A stretch of DNA of 64,000 bases from Gemmatimonadota bacterium (GTDB lineage Bacteria > Gemmatimonadota > Gemmatimonadetes > Longimicrobiales > Longimicrobiaceae). This document shows, one piece after another, positions 52,069 to 61,684 of this stretch (position 1 is its first letter; each line of letters opens with the position of its first letter). The position numbers and the translations under genes are program-made. A model generated the notes under the pieces. That model saw only the letters and a program-made list of their open reading frames with translations, had not been told where the DNA came from and did no database searches. Where the stretch lies: contig JAIRKD010000072.1 in NCBI GenBank assembly GCA_031260285.1, positions 1-64,000 on the forward strand. Reading direction: 5' to 3'.

Positions 52069-52629
52069 CTATCCCCGGGCGCCCGGAAGTCCCCGTACCA
52101 GCTCGATCAGGCACCTGTCAATCCGGTCATAGCTGGCCTGGAGCACCGAATCGGGCTGCCGCCAGGGATCGCGGATTGTCCGGCGTTCAATCCCGTCGGG
52201 ATCAAGGTCGCCGAGGATGATCACGCGCTCGTCCGGCAATCCGAATTCCGTCATGATCCTGCGTTTCTGCTTCTCTTCCATCACCACCACGAGAGCCGCG
52301 TTCCGGGTTCGTTCCAGGGTGAGCAGCGAAGACCGGTGCGGAACGAGATCAACACCATGCGCTCCGGCGCAGGCGACGGCGTTATCGGGCGAGGGCCTGT
52401 CCGGCCCCACAAACCCGCCGGACGTTACATCCATACGCATCCGCAGAGCGGTGGGCAGCAGCGTCAGGAACCGGTACCCGGCGTACGGGCTCCGGTAGAT
52501 ATTGCCCTGGCAGACAAACAGAACGGACGGTGGAAGCCCCGTCCTCCGCACCACGGCCTCCGCGGCCCTCCGTCGGAAGGGATGAAGAATCCGCTCCGGA
52601 AGATATCGTAACCAGCGAAGTATACCCAC
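52069..52629 (-). CDS. Low-molecular-weight protein tyrosine phosphatase (Wzb-like)
   Basis: A 186-residue phosphatase that would remove phosphate from the tyrosine-rich tails of Wzc-like kinases. The P-loop 'VLFVCQGNIYRSPYAG' holds the catalytic Cys (C40) and Arg (R46) in the C-x5-R pattern. The usual second Cys (in 'NICRSP') is Tyr here. The general-acid Asp is in 'RTIRDPWRQPD'. The best start is GTG at 52629 with GGAGAGG nine bases upstream; readings to 52761 add about 44 unsupported residues. An N-terminal 30-residue amphipathic extension precedes the fold. It is divergent from the first wzc-like gene. Confidence 0.86.
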   Translation of the reverse strand: MGILRWLRYLPERILHPFRRRAAEAVVRRTGLPPSVLFVCQGNIYRSPYAGYRFLTLLPTALRMRMDVTSGGFVGPDRPSPDNAVACAGAHGVDLVPHRSSLLTLERTRNAALVVVMEEKQKRRIMTEFGLPDERVIILGDLDPDGIERRTIRDPWRQPDSVLQASYDRIDRCLIELVRGLPGARG

Positions 52630-53180
52630 GATCTGATTCCTCTCCGGCAGATTCTGTATTCGCGTAGTCCCGTTCCATCCATCCCCTCCAGGCCTGCCTG
52701 TCATACCAGGTATGGGGAACGGGGTGCCTTCATCTTCGATAGTACCAGATGGTATACGCATACCTTATTGCGTGAGTCCCTTTCAGGCAACGATGCCCTG
52801 GTCTGGTTCCTGGTCTCCAGGCATGGTCTGGAGAACGGAGTTTGCTGAGGGAAGACAGACTTCCGGGTCGGAAGCCTCGGGACCATCAATTCCCGGGGGA
52901 ATTCCCTGTCCGTAAGTGCGGACTGCCGGGTCATAAATGCCGTCAGATCAACTGTCAGGAGGCGCTCAAGAGGCACTTCTGTCACGCCTAACGTAAAGGA
53001 ATAAGGAACTTTGTCCCATGTAGTGACGTAGCATTTGAAGCCCGGACAGGATATGTCATGCCCGGGATCCGGAGGTCTGCGGGATCTGTTTCAGCTGATG
53101 GAAGGGTTGAACAGCCTGAGCCCGGCGGGCCCGGATGAAAATCAGAATGAACGCCGGTTCTTCAACATAAAGACGGATCA
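52630..53180. other. Upstream region of the wzc-wza-wzc block
   Basis: About 550 nt with no supported gene between the phosphatase (-) and kinase (+) genes. Several GC-rich inverted segments (GCCCGG...CCGGGC around 53040-53140) are present. No known riboswitch motif was found. Confidence 0.4.
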
Positions 53181-55574
53181 ATGTCGAGCAAACTACCCCG
53201 ACCCTGGGAGCAGTCCGCAACTTCGCCTGGCGAGGTGGGTGCTTCGGCGGGCTGGATACCAGATGCGCACATTCCGGAGCAGCCCGCGACTTCCGCAGTC
53301 GTGCGTTTTTTCGGAGCGCTTCGCCGGTACAAATGGGTAGCGCTCGCGGTGACGCTGCTTTTCTCCGCGGCGGGAGTTGTGGCTTCCCGCCTCGTTGCGC
53401 CTTCCTATGACGTTTTTGCGGTGCTCTGGATCGAGAACACCTCTCGTAACGAGGGCCCGATCCGCTCTGAGCAGCTGCTTCAGTCTTCGGGGTGGATCGA
53501 TCTGCTTCGTTCCTACGCCGTGATGGACGAGGTTGTCCAGGAGATGAGGCTGTACCTGGGCGTCCGCCAGACCGACCGTGATGCATTTGAAAACTTCAAA
53601 CTCCGGGAGTCGATTGCTCCGGGGCGGTACCAGCTGAAAGTATCTCCCGCGGGAGATACCTATACGCTCTACCGGGGTGACGCTGAGGCGGTGGAAACGC
53701 GCAGTGTCGCTGAGCCTGTCGGCTCGGAGCTTGGATGGAGCTGGCAGCCGGGGAGGGCTCACCTCACGGCCGGCCGGATCATCGACTTCAGCGTGAATAA
53801 CCCGCGAGACGCGGCCACCGGTCTGATCAACAGCGTTCAGCCGAATATCGCGTGGGAGAGCAATCTCATGCGGCTCACGATGACGGGCCCCGATCCGCGG
53901 GCTACCGCGGCTCAGCTGAACGCTGTTGCGAACCGGCTGGTTGAGGTTGCTGCGGAGATGAAGCGCGGGCAGTACGATGAGTTGACGGTAGCTCTTGAGG
54001 AGCAGCGTCAGTCGGCTGAGGAGACCCTGCAGACGGCTGAACTGGCGCTCGAACAGTTCTCAACGATGACTGCTACCATGCCGGCGGGTGCCGCAGTCAG
54101 CAGCGGTCCGGCGGGGGCAGTGGGCAGTGGAGGAACCACCGACCCTGTCACCGCCCGTTACCTGGCGATGCAGCTGGATCTGGAGAGGTTCCAGAACGAC
54201 CGTGCCTCGATTGAGCGGATTCTGGTGGACGCGCGCTCCAGGGGGCTTCCACTCGACGCGCTCGCGATGGTTGAGTCTGTTCAGAGCTCCACCAGCCTCC
54301 GGACGGCGATTGAGGAGTACCAGACGCGCAAGGCAGAACGTCGCGCTCTGCTGGATCGTTATACCGAGGACCATCCTTCTGTGGTTCGCGCGGATCGGAC
54401 GATCAGCGACCTTGAGACGGTCACAATTCCGCAGCTCGCCAACGAACTTGTGGCGCAGCTGGCGGACCGTGAACGTGATCTTGCCGGGCGATCAGCAACG
54501 GCTTCTGCTCAGCTCCGGGCAGTTCCCTCCCGGCAGCTGGAGCTCGCCCGCCTGCAGCGGCAGGTAGCCATCGCCAGTGAACTGTACGGAACGCTTGAGC
54601 AGCGCCGCGATCAGGCCCGTGTGGCATCGGCAAGCACGATCCCTGACATCCGTGTGCTCGACCCGGCGGTCGCGCCTACGGGCCCGACCAGCAACCGGCA
54701 GCTGCTGGTGATCCTGATGGGCATCATGGGTGGCCTGGGTATATCGGTGGTCGGGGTCTTCCTTGCCGACCGGTTTGATCCCCGGGTCCGTTATCCGGAG
54801 GAGGTGACCAGAGGCATGGGCCTCTCGGTTCTCGGTGTCCTGCCGTACATCCGGAAGCGTAACTCAAAGGCAGGAGCACAGGCTACGCTCCAGGCGGCTG
54901 AAGCGTTCCGCGAGATCCGCCTGAACCTGGCTTCTGCTCACGGAACAGCCGGCCCGGTGACGGTAACGATCACCAGCCCCAGCCCGGGGGATGGGAAGTC
55001 TTTTGTCAGCTCGAACCTGGCGTTTGCGTTTGGGAACGATGGCCGGCGCACGATCCTGATCGACGGTGATATCCGGCGCGGCGTGCTTCACCGGCGGCTC
55101 AGGTCCGACCGTACTCCGGGACTGACGGATTACCTCGCGGGGGAGGTATCTCTTACGGATGTCGTTCGTGATACGGACGATCCGAATGTATTCTTCATCC
55201 CGACCGGAACACGGCGGGTGAACGCGCCCGAACTTCTGGGCTCGGCCGCCATGGGCAAGCTCCTGCTGGAGCTGCGGAATCATTTTGATGCCATCATTAT
55301 CGACAGCCCGCCGCTGGGTGCGGGTGTGGATGCCTATGTTCTGGGTACCCATACGCGTGACATGATGATGGTGCTGCGCACGGGGACAACCGACCGGTCT
55401 CTCGCCAACGCCAAGCTGGCGATGCTCGACCGGCTCCCGATCCGTATGCTGGGCGCGGTGCTCAACGCGACACCGACGATGACCGGGACCTACCGGTATT
55501 ATTCGTACGCTCCGGGGTACGAGATCGAGGCCAGCGCGGACGAGGTGAAGCTGCTGGTCGGTGAGCCGGGCTGA
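53181..55574 (+). CDS. wzc: Wzc-like polysaccharide co-polymerase/tyrosine autokinase 1
   Basis: A 797-residue inner-membrane BY-kinase that controls chain length and export. First membrane helix at about 50-70 ('YKWVALAVTLLFSAAGVVAS'), a long periplasmic coiled-coil region (about 240-490), second helix at about 510-535 ('LVILMGIMGGLGISVVGVFL'), then the cytosolic kinase. Walker A is 'SPSPGDGKSFVSSN' (K606), Walker A' 'ILIDGDIRRG', Walker B 'AIIIDSPPLGAGVDA'. The tail has five Tyr in 'GTYRYYSYAPGYEIE', the autophosphorylation cluster. Its own terminator follows. The phosphatase gene lies divergently upstream. A second kinase is encoded at 57061. Confidence 0.92.
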   Translation: MSSKLPRPWEQSATSPGEVGASAGWIPDAHIPEQPATSAVVRFFGALRRYKWVALAVTLLFSAAGVVASRLVAPSYDVFAVLWIENTSRNEGPIRSEQLLQSSGWIDLLRSYAVMDEVVQEMRLYLGVRQTDRDAFENFKLRESIAPGRYQLKVSPAGDTYTLYRGDAEAVETRSVAEPVGSELGWSWQPGRAHLTAGRIIDFSVNNPRDAATGLINSVQPNIAWESNLMRLTMTGPDPRATAAQLNAVANRLVEVAAEMKRGQYDELTVALEEQRQSAEETLQTAELALEQFSTMTATMPAGAAVSSGPAGAVGSGGTTDPVTARYLAMQLDLERFQNDRASIERILVDARSRGLPLDALAMVESVQSSTSLRTAIEEYQTRKAERRALLDRYTEDHPSVVRADRTISDLETVTIPQLANELVAQLADRERDLAGRSATASAQLRAVPSRQLELARLQRQVAIASELYGTLEQRRDQARVASASTIPDIRVLDPAVAPTGPTSNRQLLVILMGIMGGLGISVVGVFLADRFDPRVRYPEEVTRGMGLSVLGVLPYIRKRNSKAGAQATLQAAEAFREIRLNLASAHGTAGPVTVTITSPSPGDGKSFVSSNLAFAFGNDGRRTILIDGDIRRGVLHRRLRSDRTPGLTDYLAGEVSLTDVVRDTDDPNVFFIPTGTRRVNAPELLGSAAMGKLLLELRNHFDAIIIDSPPLGAGVDAYVLGTHTRDMMMVLRTGTTDRSLANAKLAMLDRLPIRMLGAVLNATPTMTGTYRYYSYAPGYEIEASADEVKLLVGEPG

Positions 55575-55670
55575 GCGGAACGTCTGGAGCATGGGCCGGA
55601 TGATGGGGGAAATCGAGAATGGCCCCGCTTAACAGGCTCGATTGATCCGCTGATCTGCCGCCGGATCTGA

Positions 55671-55714
55671 ACCGCGGGCATCCGGTATGAAGCCGGGTGC
55701 TCGCGGTCCTTTTA
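55671..55714 (+). terminator. Terminator after the first wzc-like gene
   Basis: ACCGCGGGCATCCGG (55671-55685) pairs with CCGGGTGCTCGCGGT (55693-55707) with two mismatches, followed by CCTTTTATC. Confidence 0.75.
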
Positions 55715-56007
55715 TCCGCGGTTTGTACAGGTACGGTTCCAGCATCGTGGGTCCCGGCGCGATCACACCGGGGTGATCAGGGTATCAGACAGTGTCAGTC
55801 CTTTGATTTCACGGGTCGGGTCGTCCGGTATCCGGGAAGATGGTTGTGGGGGGTCGCGTGGTGATCCTGTCCTGAGTTGACGGGAAAAACAGTCGCGACG
55901 ATTTGTGGCGGATCCATAAACAGGCAGACTCGTGCAGGTGAGGAGAGAACCCCGCCACCTCCCGGGCGATCCGTCGATACCATGGGGAAAATGGGGACCG
56001 TCCAGCC
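55715..56007. other. Gene-free region upstream of the wza-like gene
   Basis: About 290 nt without a supported gene. A promoter for the wza-like gene is expected here, since a terminator closes the upstream unit. No clear consensus elements. Confidence 0.35.
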
Positions 56008-56814
56008 ATGTTACGGTTTTTAATAACCACGTTCAGATCGGTTCGACTCTGCTCGCCGCGCTCTCTGGTTCTTGCTCTTGGCCTGGTATGCGCCACCTCG
56101 CTGGCTGGTCATGCCCAATCGAGTCCGGGTCTGGAGGTGACTCGCGCCCAGCTTCGCTCACTGCTCGCAGAATACGAGAACACCGCCGCCTCCAGCGCGA
56201 ACAGCGGCGCCGTTCGTGACCGGGCAAGAACCGACGCGGAACTCATCCGTCACCGGCTTGACGCGGGAGACTTCCAGACGGGTGACCAGATTGTGCTTAC
56301 GGTGGAAGGTGAGCCTACACTGACCGCGGCATTTTCCGTAGAGGCGGGGCCAGCACTTCAGCTTCCGGGAATCGGTTCCATTCCGCTTGCCGGCGTGCTG
56401 CGTTCGGAGCTTCAGGACCACCTTCGCCAGCAGCTCGCGCGCTACCTCCGCGATCCTGTGATCACGGCGCGCTCCTCCATCCGGATCCTCGTCTCGGGGC
56501 AGGTTACAGAAGCGGGCTACAAGCTGCTGCCCACCAATACAGTGATTTCCGACGTGCTCTCGTACGCTGGCGGCGCGACAAGCACCGCGGACATTCCGCG
56601 GATCCAGATCGAACGCGGTAACGAGGTGATCTGGGATCCGGCGGCGCTTCAGGTCGCCATTGTTCAGGGTCGCACTCTGGATCAGATGAACCTCCGGGCG
56701 GGTGACCATCTGGTTGTTCCTGTTCTTCGCGAAAGCACCATGTCCTCCGTCGCGAAATATTCGGCGGTGGTGATCCCCGTGGTCCTTCTGATTGCTACCC
56801 TGGCCGGTAACTGA
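56008..56814 (+). CDS. Wza-like polysaccharide export protein
   Basis: A 268-residue periplasmic/outer-membrane polysaccharide export protein. The signal peptide ends 'SLAGHAQ' near residue 37 and has no lipobox Cys, unlike classical Wza lipoproteins. The poly-export domain is at about 85-165 ('FQTGDQIVLTVEGEPTLTAA', 'IPLAGVLRSELQDHLRQQLA'), then one SLBB-type domain ('ILVSGQVTEAGYKLLPTNTV'). A C-terminal hydrophobic helix ('YSAVVIPVVLLIATLAG') could insert in the outer membrane as in Wza. It is shorter than Wza, with only one clear SLBB unit. It lies between two BY-kinase genes, which fits a common export machine. Confidence 0.87.
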   Translation: MLRFLITTFRSVRLCSPRSLVLALGLVCATSLAGHAQSSPGLEVTRAQLRSLLAEYENTAASSANSGAVRDRARTDAELIRHRLDAGDFQTGDQIVLTVEGEPTLTAAFSVEAGPALQLPGIGSIPLAGVLRSELQDHLRQQLARYLRDPVITARSSIRILVSGQVTEAGYKLLPTNTVISDVLSYAGGATSTADIPRIQIERGNEVIWDPAALQVAIVQGRTLDQMNLRAGDHLVVPVLRESTMSSVAKYSAVVIPVVLLIATLAGN

Positions 56815-57060
56815 GGCAGCAAACAACCCGGCGGCTGGAGGAGAGGAGCTGTTGGCGGCCCCTCGGCAGGGCTCCCGAGCCGGGAGAGCAACCTCGCCGG
56901 ACTCCGGAGGTAACAGGATATTCTATTCCCCGGTCGGGACCGCCTTGCGGTGCGACCTGTCGGGAGCTTTTGCCGGTGCCGCCTTTCACGGCCCGTTGTT
57001 TCTGATACCTTCTCCGTTGCGGAATCTGTCGCGGAGCCTTGTAGTGAGACCGATATCGCG

Positions 57061-59475
57061 ATGGCGCTGAGCAGTCGGACAAACCACCCGTTCCTGTCGA
57101 TTCACGAGCCTGGTTCAGCCTCGCCCCCTCCTTTTTTCCCTCGGGAGGAGAGGACGATCAGCGCGCGAGCCAGCGCGGCGCTGCGCGCGATCATCCGTCG
57201 GTGGTGGCTGATTCCGATCTTTGCGGCTCTCACCACCGCGGCTGGCTGGTTCCTTGTCCCGACGTCAGAAGGGCTGCGCGAGGCCACCGCCATTGTACGG
57301 GTCGCAAACCCCCGTCCGCCCGGTGCGGAGGATATGGGTCTCTCTGATGAAGTGATCGATGTAACGGCCATGCTTGCACAGGCCCGTATCGTCACCAGTG
57401 AACCCGTTGTTGATCAGGTTGTTGACTCCCATCAACTTCGCTTCTGGACCTCTCCCGGACTGCCGCTCTATCTCCTGAAGGATGTGGAGATCAAGGCGGG
57501 AATCGGGGCGACGGATAACCTTTCCTTTGCCTTCCGGGATGCCTCCTGGAGTGTCCGGAGCACTGCCGTCGGAACTGTTGATGGTCGTTACGGTGTTCCT
57601 GTGGAGATCGGTGGTGTGACTCTGACGATCGAGGCCCGGCCTCCCGGGATCGATTCCGCCTCGGCCTCTCTCCTCTCCAAGCGGGAAGTGATCGACCTCG
57701 TTTCCTCCCGGCTTGAAGCCTGGGCGCGCGGAGAGGCGGGCATCATGGACATCACCTATCGTGACGCCAACGAGGACCGGGCGATTCAGGTGGTGAACGC
57801 CATCACCCGGGCGTACGTCGAGTATTCGTACCGGATGTCAGGGGCGGGTGGCCAGGCCAGGGCGGAAATTCTGGAAGTTGAGCAGCAGCTCGCGGAGGCG
57901 GAGGCCGAAGTCCTTCGCATCCAGGAACTGCTGGCCACCTATCAGAGTCCCGGCGTGGAGGTGACCAGTCCGTCACCTTCCGCTGATCAGGCGACAATCG
58001 CTTCCCTGCAGGATCGCCTGCGCCGGTTGAATACGCAGCGCCGTCTGCTGACGGACTTTACGACCCGTGTTCAAGGGACGGGCCCGGATCAGGTGGACGC
58101 CGCGATCACGACGCTGATGGTCGCGCCGGGCATGTCTTCAAACCCGCGATTCACCCAGCTTCAGTCGACGCTGGATGCGCGACGGCTGGAATACGCCTGG
58201 CTGCGGGCAGAAGGATATACCGAGTCCAGCGTGGAGGTGATGGGGATCGGGGCGTCGATTGCCGCTACGCGGGGGATGGTGATTCGCGCGGCCACCGACG
58301 AACTCACAGCCGTCAACCGCGAAATTACTTCTGTGAACGCCCGGCTGTCCGGAACGGCGGCAACCGCATCGCCGGCACCGGTGGCCAACGGTATTACCAG
58401 GGGAGAAGAGGCGTTCCTTCAGCAGGAACTTGCCGCCGCCCAGGCGGAGGTTTCCGCGGTTCGCAACCAGTACCAGCTGGTCCGGATGGGGACGGGTGGT
58501 CCCGGGTCAACCGAGATTCTGGAGCTCGCAAACTTCACAGGTGAAGCCTCTGCTCTCAGCCGACTGATGGTCCTTGGCCTGTCGTTGCTGGTGGGAGTTG
58601 TTCTCGGCAGTGGTGGCGCGCTGGCGCTTGAAGCACGTGACCCCTCCGTCCGGAGCCGTTCCGAAATGGAAGCACTGCTTCAGGCGCCGGGGCTCGCGAT
58701 TGTCCCGAAGATCCCTTCAGGGCAGCGGGATGTCGCCACCCCGAACGATCTGAGGAGCTACTCACCGGCGCTTACCGGCATCGGGGGCCCCATGTCGGTC
58801 AGCCCTGAGCTGCGGCAGTTCCACTCACTCGCCGCTGAAGCGTACCGGATGCTGCGGACGAACCTGATCTTCCTGCGGACCGGACAGGCGCTGCGGTCGA
58901 TCGTTGTCACCAGCGCGGGGATGGGTGACGGGAAGACAACCACCGCGGTGAACCTGGCCGTGGCGTTTGCGCGACAGGGACAGCGGGTGATCCTTGTGGA
59001 CTGCGACCTTCGCCGTCCCCGGTTGCATACCTTCTTCGATATGGATGTCGGTCCGGGACTGGTGGAGGTGATTCTGGGCGCCGAGATGCCCGATCGGGTG
59101 ATCAGACCCACGCCGATCGAGAACCTCTCCCTCCTCTCCCGGGGAGCGTTTGATGAGCGGGCGAGCGAATTGCTCAGTGGTGCGCGCGGGCACCGGATCA
59201 TCCAGAGTCTGGCTGAGCGGTGTGATATTCTCATCTTCGACAGCTCGCCGACGCTGCTGACGGCGGATGCTTCCGCGGTGGCGCCGTACACGGACGGGGT
59301 GCTGTTTGTCGCCCGGGCCGGCCGGACGCCGCGGGAGGCTGCCCGGCAGGCGGGGGCCCAGCTCCGGGTTGTCGGTGCAAACCTGCTCGGGTTTGTCCTC
59401 AACGATCCTGAAGCCATCGCGGAGCAGTACGGGGAAGGGAAGTACTCGAAGGAGTACTACTCCGTCGAGGTATAG
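57061..59475 (+). CDS. Wzc-like co-polymerase/tyrosine autokinase 2
   Basis: An 804-residue second BY-kinase. First membrane helix at about 45-65 ('WWLIPIFAALTTAAGWFLV'), a long periplasmic region with coiled coil (about 255-330 and 440-490), second helix about 500-525 ('LMVLGLSLLVGVVLGSGGAL'), then the kinase: Walker A 'TSAGMGDGKTTTAVN' (K625), Walker A' 'VILVDCDLRRPRLH', Walker B 'ILIFDSSPTLLTADAS'. The tail 'EQYGEGKYSKEYYSVEV' has four Tyr. ATG 57061 precedes the homology; an upstream reading to 56950 is unlikely. It differs clearly from kinase 1 outside the kinase core, so the two may serve different glycans or act as a pair. Confidence 0.9.
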   Translation: MALSSRTNHPFLSIHEPGSASPPPFFPREERTISARASAALRAIIRRWWLIPIFAALTTAAGWFLVPTSEGLREATAIVRVANPRPPGAEDMGLSDEVIDVTAMLAQARIVTSEPVVDQVVDSHQLRFWTSPGLPLYLLKDVEIKAGIGATDNLSFAFRDASWSVRSTAVGTVDGRYGVPVEIGGVTLTIEARPPGIDSASASLLSKREVIDLVSSRLEAWARGEAGIMDITYRDANEDRAIQVVNAITRAYVEYSYRMSGAGGQARAEILEVEQQLAEAEAEVLRIQELLATYQSPGVEVTSPSPSADQATIASLQDRLRRLNTQRRLLTDFTTRVQGTGPDQVDAAITTLMVAPGMSSNPRFTQLQSTLDARRLEYAWLRAEGYTESSVEVMGIGASIAATRGMVIRAATDELTAVNREITSVNARLSGTAATASPAPVANGITRGEEAFLQQELAAAQAEVSAVRNQYQLVRMGTGGPGSTEILELANFTGEASALSRLMVLGLSLLVGVVLGSGGALALEARDPSVRSRSEMEALLQAPGLAIVPKIPSGQRDVATPNDLRSYSPALTGIGGPMSVSPELRQFHSLAAEAYRMLRTNLIFLRTGQALRSIVVTSAGMGDGKTTTAVNLAVAFARQGQRVILVDCDLRRPRLHTFFDMDVGPGLVEVILGAEMPDRVIRPTPIENLSLLSRGAFDERASELLSGARGHRIIQSLAERCDILIFDSSPTLLTADASAVAPYTDGVLFVARAGRTPREAARQAGAQLRVVGANLLGFVLNDPEAIAEQYGEGKYSKEYYSVEV

Positions 59476-59636
59476 CTTCAACACTTTCGTCTCGCCGGCC
59501 GGGTTCTTATGCGGAGGCGGGGCTGCCATACAGACAGCTCGCGCGCCGCGCGATCCGCTTTTTCTGCTGATTCTTCTGCTGACAAGGACCATGATCCATC
59601 GCGTGATCTGCAGGATCTCTTCCGAAATGATGGCTC

Positions 59637-60521
59637 ATGTTTCATAAGAACCGGGTCCGGACGTACCTCGTGGTGATGGGGATTACACTGGCGGCTCCCA
59701 CAGTTGGTCAGGGGCAGACGGACTACTACAACACCGGTTCCGGCCGCCCGATCAGGGTTGAAGACGCTCATCCCGTGGAGCGTTTTGCGCTGGAGATCGG
59801 ATTTGCTCCCCTTTCCATCGAACGGTCATCCGGAGGGCTCTGGCGTACAACGGTTGAGCCCGGGATTGCCTACGGAATCCTTCCCCGGACTGATTTTGAG
59901 ATCAGCGTTCCTCTTGTTCTCCGGGGTGGGGCCGGGCGCGAAAACCGGGGCGGCCTGGCGGGGCTTGATCTGGGTTTCCTCCACAATCTGAATACGGAAA
60001 CCCTCCGGGCTCCCGCTTTTGCGATCACCGGAGGAATGCTGCTGCCGGTGGGGGATGAGGCCCCGGAAGACTTCCTCTCTTCGATCGGTGGAATTGTCAC
60101 CCGGTCCTTCCTCCCGGGACGGCTTCATCTTAATGCGAACTATACCTTTGCCTTGAACGCCGGGGCTGCGGGACTCCGGGAGCTGTCGGGTGAACATTCC
60201 CGCTGGTTTGTCGGAGCTGGTGTGGATCACGCCTTCCCCCTCAGGTCGATGATGCTGGTGGGGGATGTATTTGTCGAGCGGCTGCTTCGGCCGGAGTCCG
60301 CGCCGGAGCTCCCACTCCGGTGGACAGCAGAGACCGGCGTCCGATACCAGCTGGACCCGCACTTCACACTGGATACCGGAGTGGGTCGCCGGTTGAACGG
60401 TGAAGATCAGGCGTGGTTCTTTACGGCTGGCCTGGCGCGAGTCCTCGGGGTTCGCTCGCTCATGCCACCTTCCCGGGTGAGGGCCGGAACAACACAGCTG
60501 GAAAAGGCACGGGTCGAATGA
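59637..60521 (+). CDS. Outer-membrane beta-barrel-like protein (PF13557-like)
   Basis: A 294-residue exported protein. The signal peptide is 'VRTYLVVMGITLAAPTVGQG' (cleavage about residue 27). The mature part alternates short beta-strands with turns ('RFALEIGFAPLSIERSSGGL', 'TTVEPGIAYGILPRTDFEIS', 'RWTAETGVRYQLDPHFTLDT'), as in the outer-membrane transporter-like family once linked to phenol degradation (MetA-pathway). Such barrels often accompany export or metal genes of unknown detail. Its stop overlaps the ATG of the next gene (ATGA at 60518), so the two are coupled. Confidence 0.65.
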   Translation: MFHKNRVRTYLVVMGITLAAPTVGQGQTDYYNTGSGRPIRVEDAHPVERFALEIGFAPLSIERSSGGLWRTTVEPGIAYGILPRTDFEISVPLVLRGGAGRENRGGLAGLDLGFLHNLNTETLRAPAFAITGGMLLPVGDEAPEDFLSSIGGIVTRSFLPGRLHLNANYTFALNAGAAGLRELSGEHSRWFVGAGVDHAFPLRSMMLVGDVFVERLLRPESAPELPLRWTAETGVRYQLDPHFTLDTGVGRRLNGEDQAWFFTAGLARVLGVRSLMPPSRVRAGTTQLEKARVE

Positions 60522-61684
60522 AGAGAATCAGCGCGGCTCAGGCTGTCGGGCTGTTTATGCTGACGCTGGGCATGATTGAACGCCCGCTTCCGGTGATGGC
60601 CCAGCGCGTCACGACCTGGGAGCAGTTCTATTTTCCGGCCTCTCACAACTGGGTCTTCCGCAACCATTACGCAGCCGCGGATCGTCTATTCAACGCATTC
60701 GACTACGGGCATGCAATCCTCTACGAGCGGCTGTGGAGAGAACCGGACGGACCCGTGGATCGCCTGGAGGTTGAGGAATATGAGTTCCTTACCGGCTCAC
60801 TTCTCCGGAACCCGCCGAGGCTTCCGCTGGAGGAAGCCGCCATCGCGGTTACCTACAGCCAGCTGGCGCCGGAAGCCCGTCAGATCTTTGAATGGGCGCA
60901 TCTGCTGCACCGTCAGATCTACGACGTCCTGGCTGATGAGCGGCTGTTGATGGAGGACAAGGACGCCGCGGTTGCAGAGCTGCTTCAATGGTATCAGAGC
61001 CGGCCTGATCTTGCCCTCAGCTCCGTCCCGAAGAGTATGGATGCAATGGACGGACATCCATACTCGCTCGCATTCCGGCAGCGTTATCCGAAGTTCAACG
61101 GGCTTATCTGGGCTTACCACTGGATGCAGATCGGGTTGTATGAACCTCTGCTGGTCGGCACGGACGTCGCGGCCCGCGCGGCGGGAGTCAGCGCCTCGGT
61201 GAGCCGCTTCTGGCAGATGCTGGAGTCGCCGGTTGCGTCGATGCCGCATCTCATGCCCATGGCGAGTGGTATCGCTCCTGTTTTTGCCGGGCGTTACCCT
61301 GAAGCCGCCATCATCTTCGATAACCTTCACATGATGCATGATGTGATTTCGGATATCCTGGTGAGTGAAACAGTGCCGCGCGCGGAGAAGCGCGCCGAGA
61401 TCCTGCGTGCCGCGGATCTTTTCCGCAGCGACGAAGCCTGGGCGGTTTCAGTGGAAAGCTGGCTGCGGATGGGGCAGGAGATGGGTCCCCACAATATGGG
61501 AGGTTCCGCCTCGGGGCTTCTCACAGACCCTCCGCTGCCGACGGTGCCGTACGGTGCCTCGATGGCCGGCATGGATCACGGGCAGGGAACTCCAGACCAT
61601 GACAGCATGCATCACACTCCGGACCTTCCTCCGTCGACTCCTTCCGTTCCGGAAACGGAGCCCGCGCCGCCTCATCAGCACTGA
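60518..61684 (+). CDS. Secreted protein with Met/His-rich C-terminal tail
   Basis: A 388-residue protein not assigned to a known family. The signal peptide is 'AAQAVGLFMLTLGMIERPLP' ending near 'VMAQ' (residue 29). The body is helical and rich in conserved-looking aromatic and His residues ('FYFPASHNWVFRNHYAAADR', 'FDYGHAILYERLW', 'IFEWAHLLHRQIYDVLADER', 'IIFDNLHMMHDVISDIL'). The last 45 residues contain 'MAGMDHGQGTPDHDSMHH' and end 'PPHQH', the kind of Met/His tail that binds copper or other soft metals. Translation is coupled to the upstream barrel gene. Together they could form a periplasm-to-outside metal handling pair; that is inference from composition only. Confidence 0.6.
   Translation: MKRISAAQAVGLFMLTLGMIERPLPVMAQRVTTWEQFYFPASHNWVFRNHYAAADRLFNAFDYGHAILYERLWREPDGPVDRLEVEEYEFLTGSLLRNPPRLPLEEAAIAVTYSQLAPEARQIFEWAHLLHRQIYDVLADERLLMEDKDAAVAELLQWYQSRPDLALSSVPKSMDAMDGHPYSLAFRQRYPKFNGLIWAYHWMQIGLYEPLLVGTDVAARAAGVSASVSRFWQMLESPVASMPHLMPMASGIAPVFAGRYPEAAIIFDNLHMMHDVISDILVSETVPRAEKRAEILRAADLFRSDEAWAVSVESWLRMGQEMGPHNMGGSASGLLTDPPLPTVPYGASMAGMDHGQGTPDHDSMHHTPDLPPSTPSVPETEPAPPHQH

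Noticed and set aside
52701-52985. 94-residue minus-strand frame upstream of the phosphatase gene
   Set aside because: No recognisable domain and no codon pattern typical of the neighbours.
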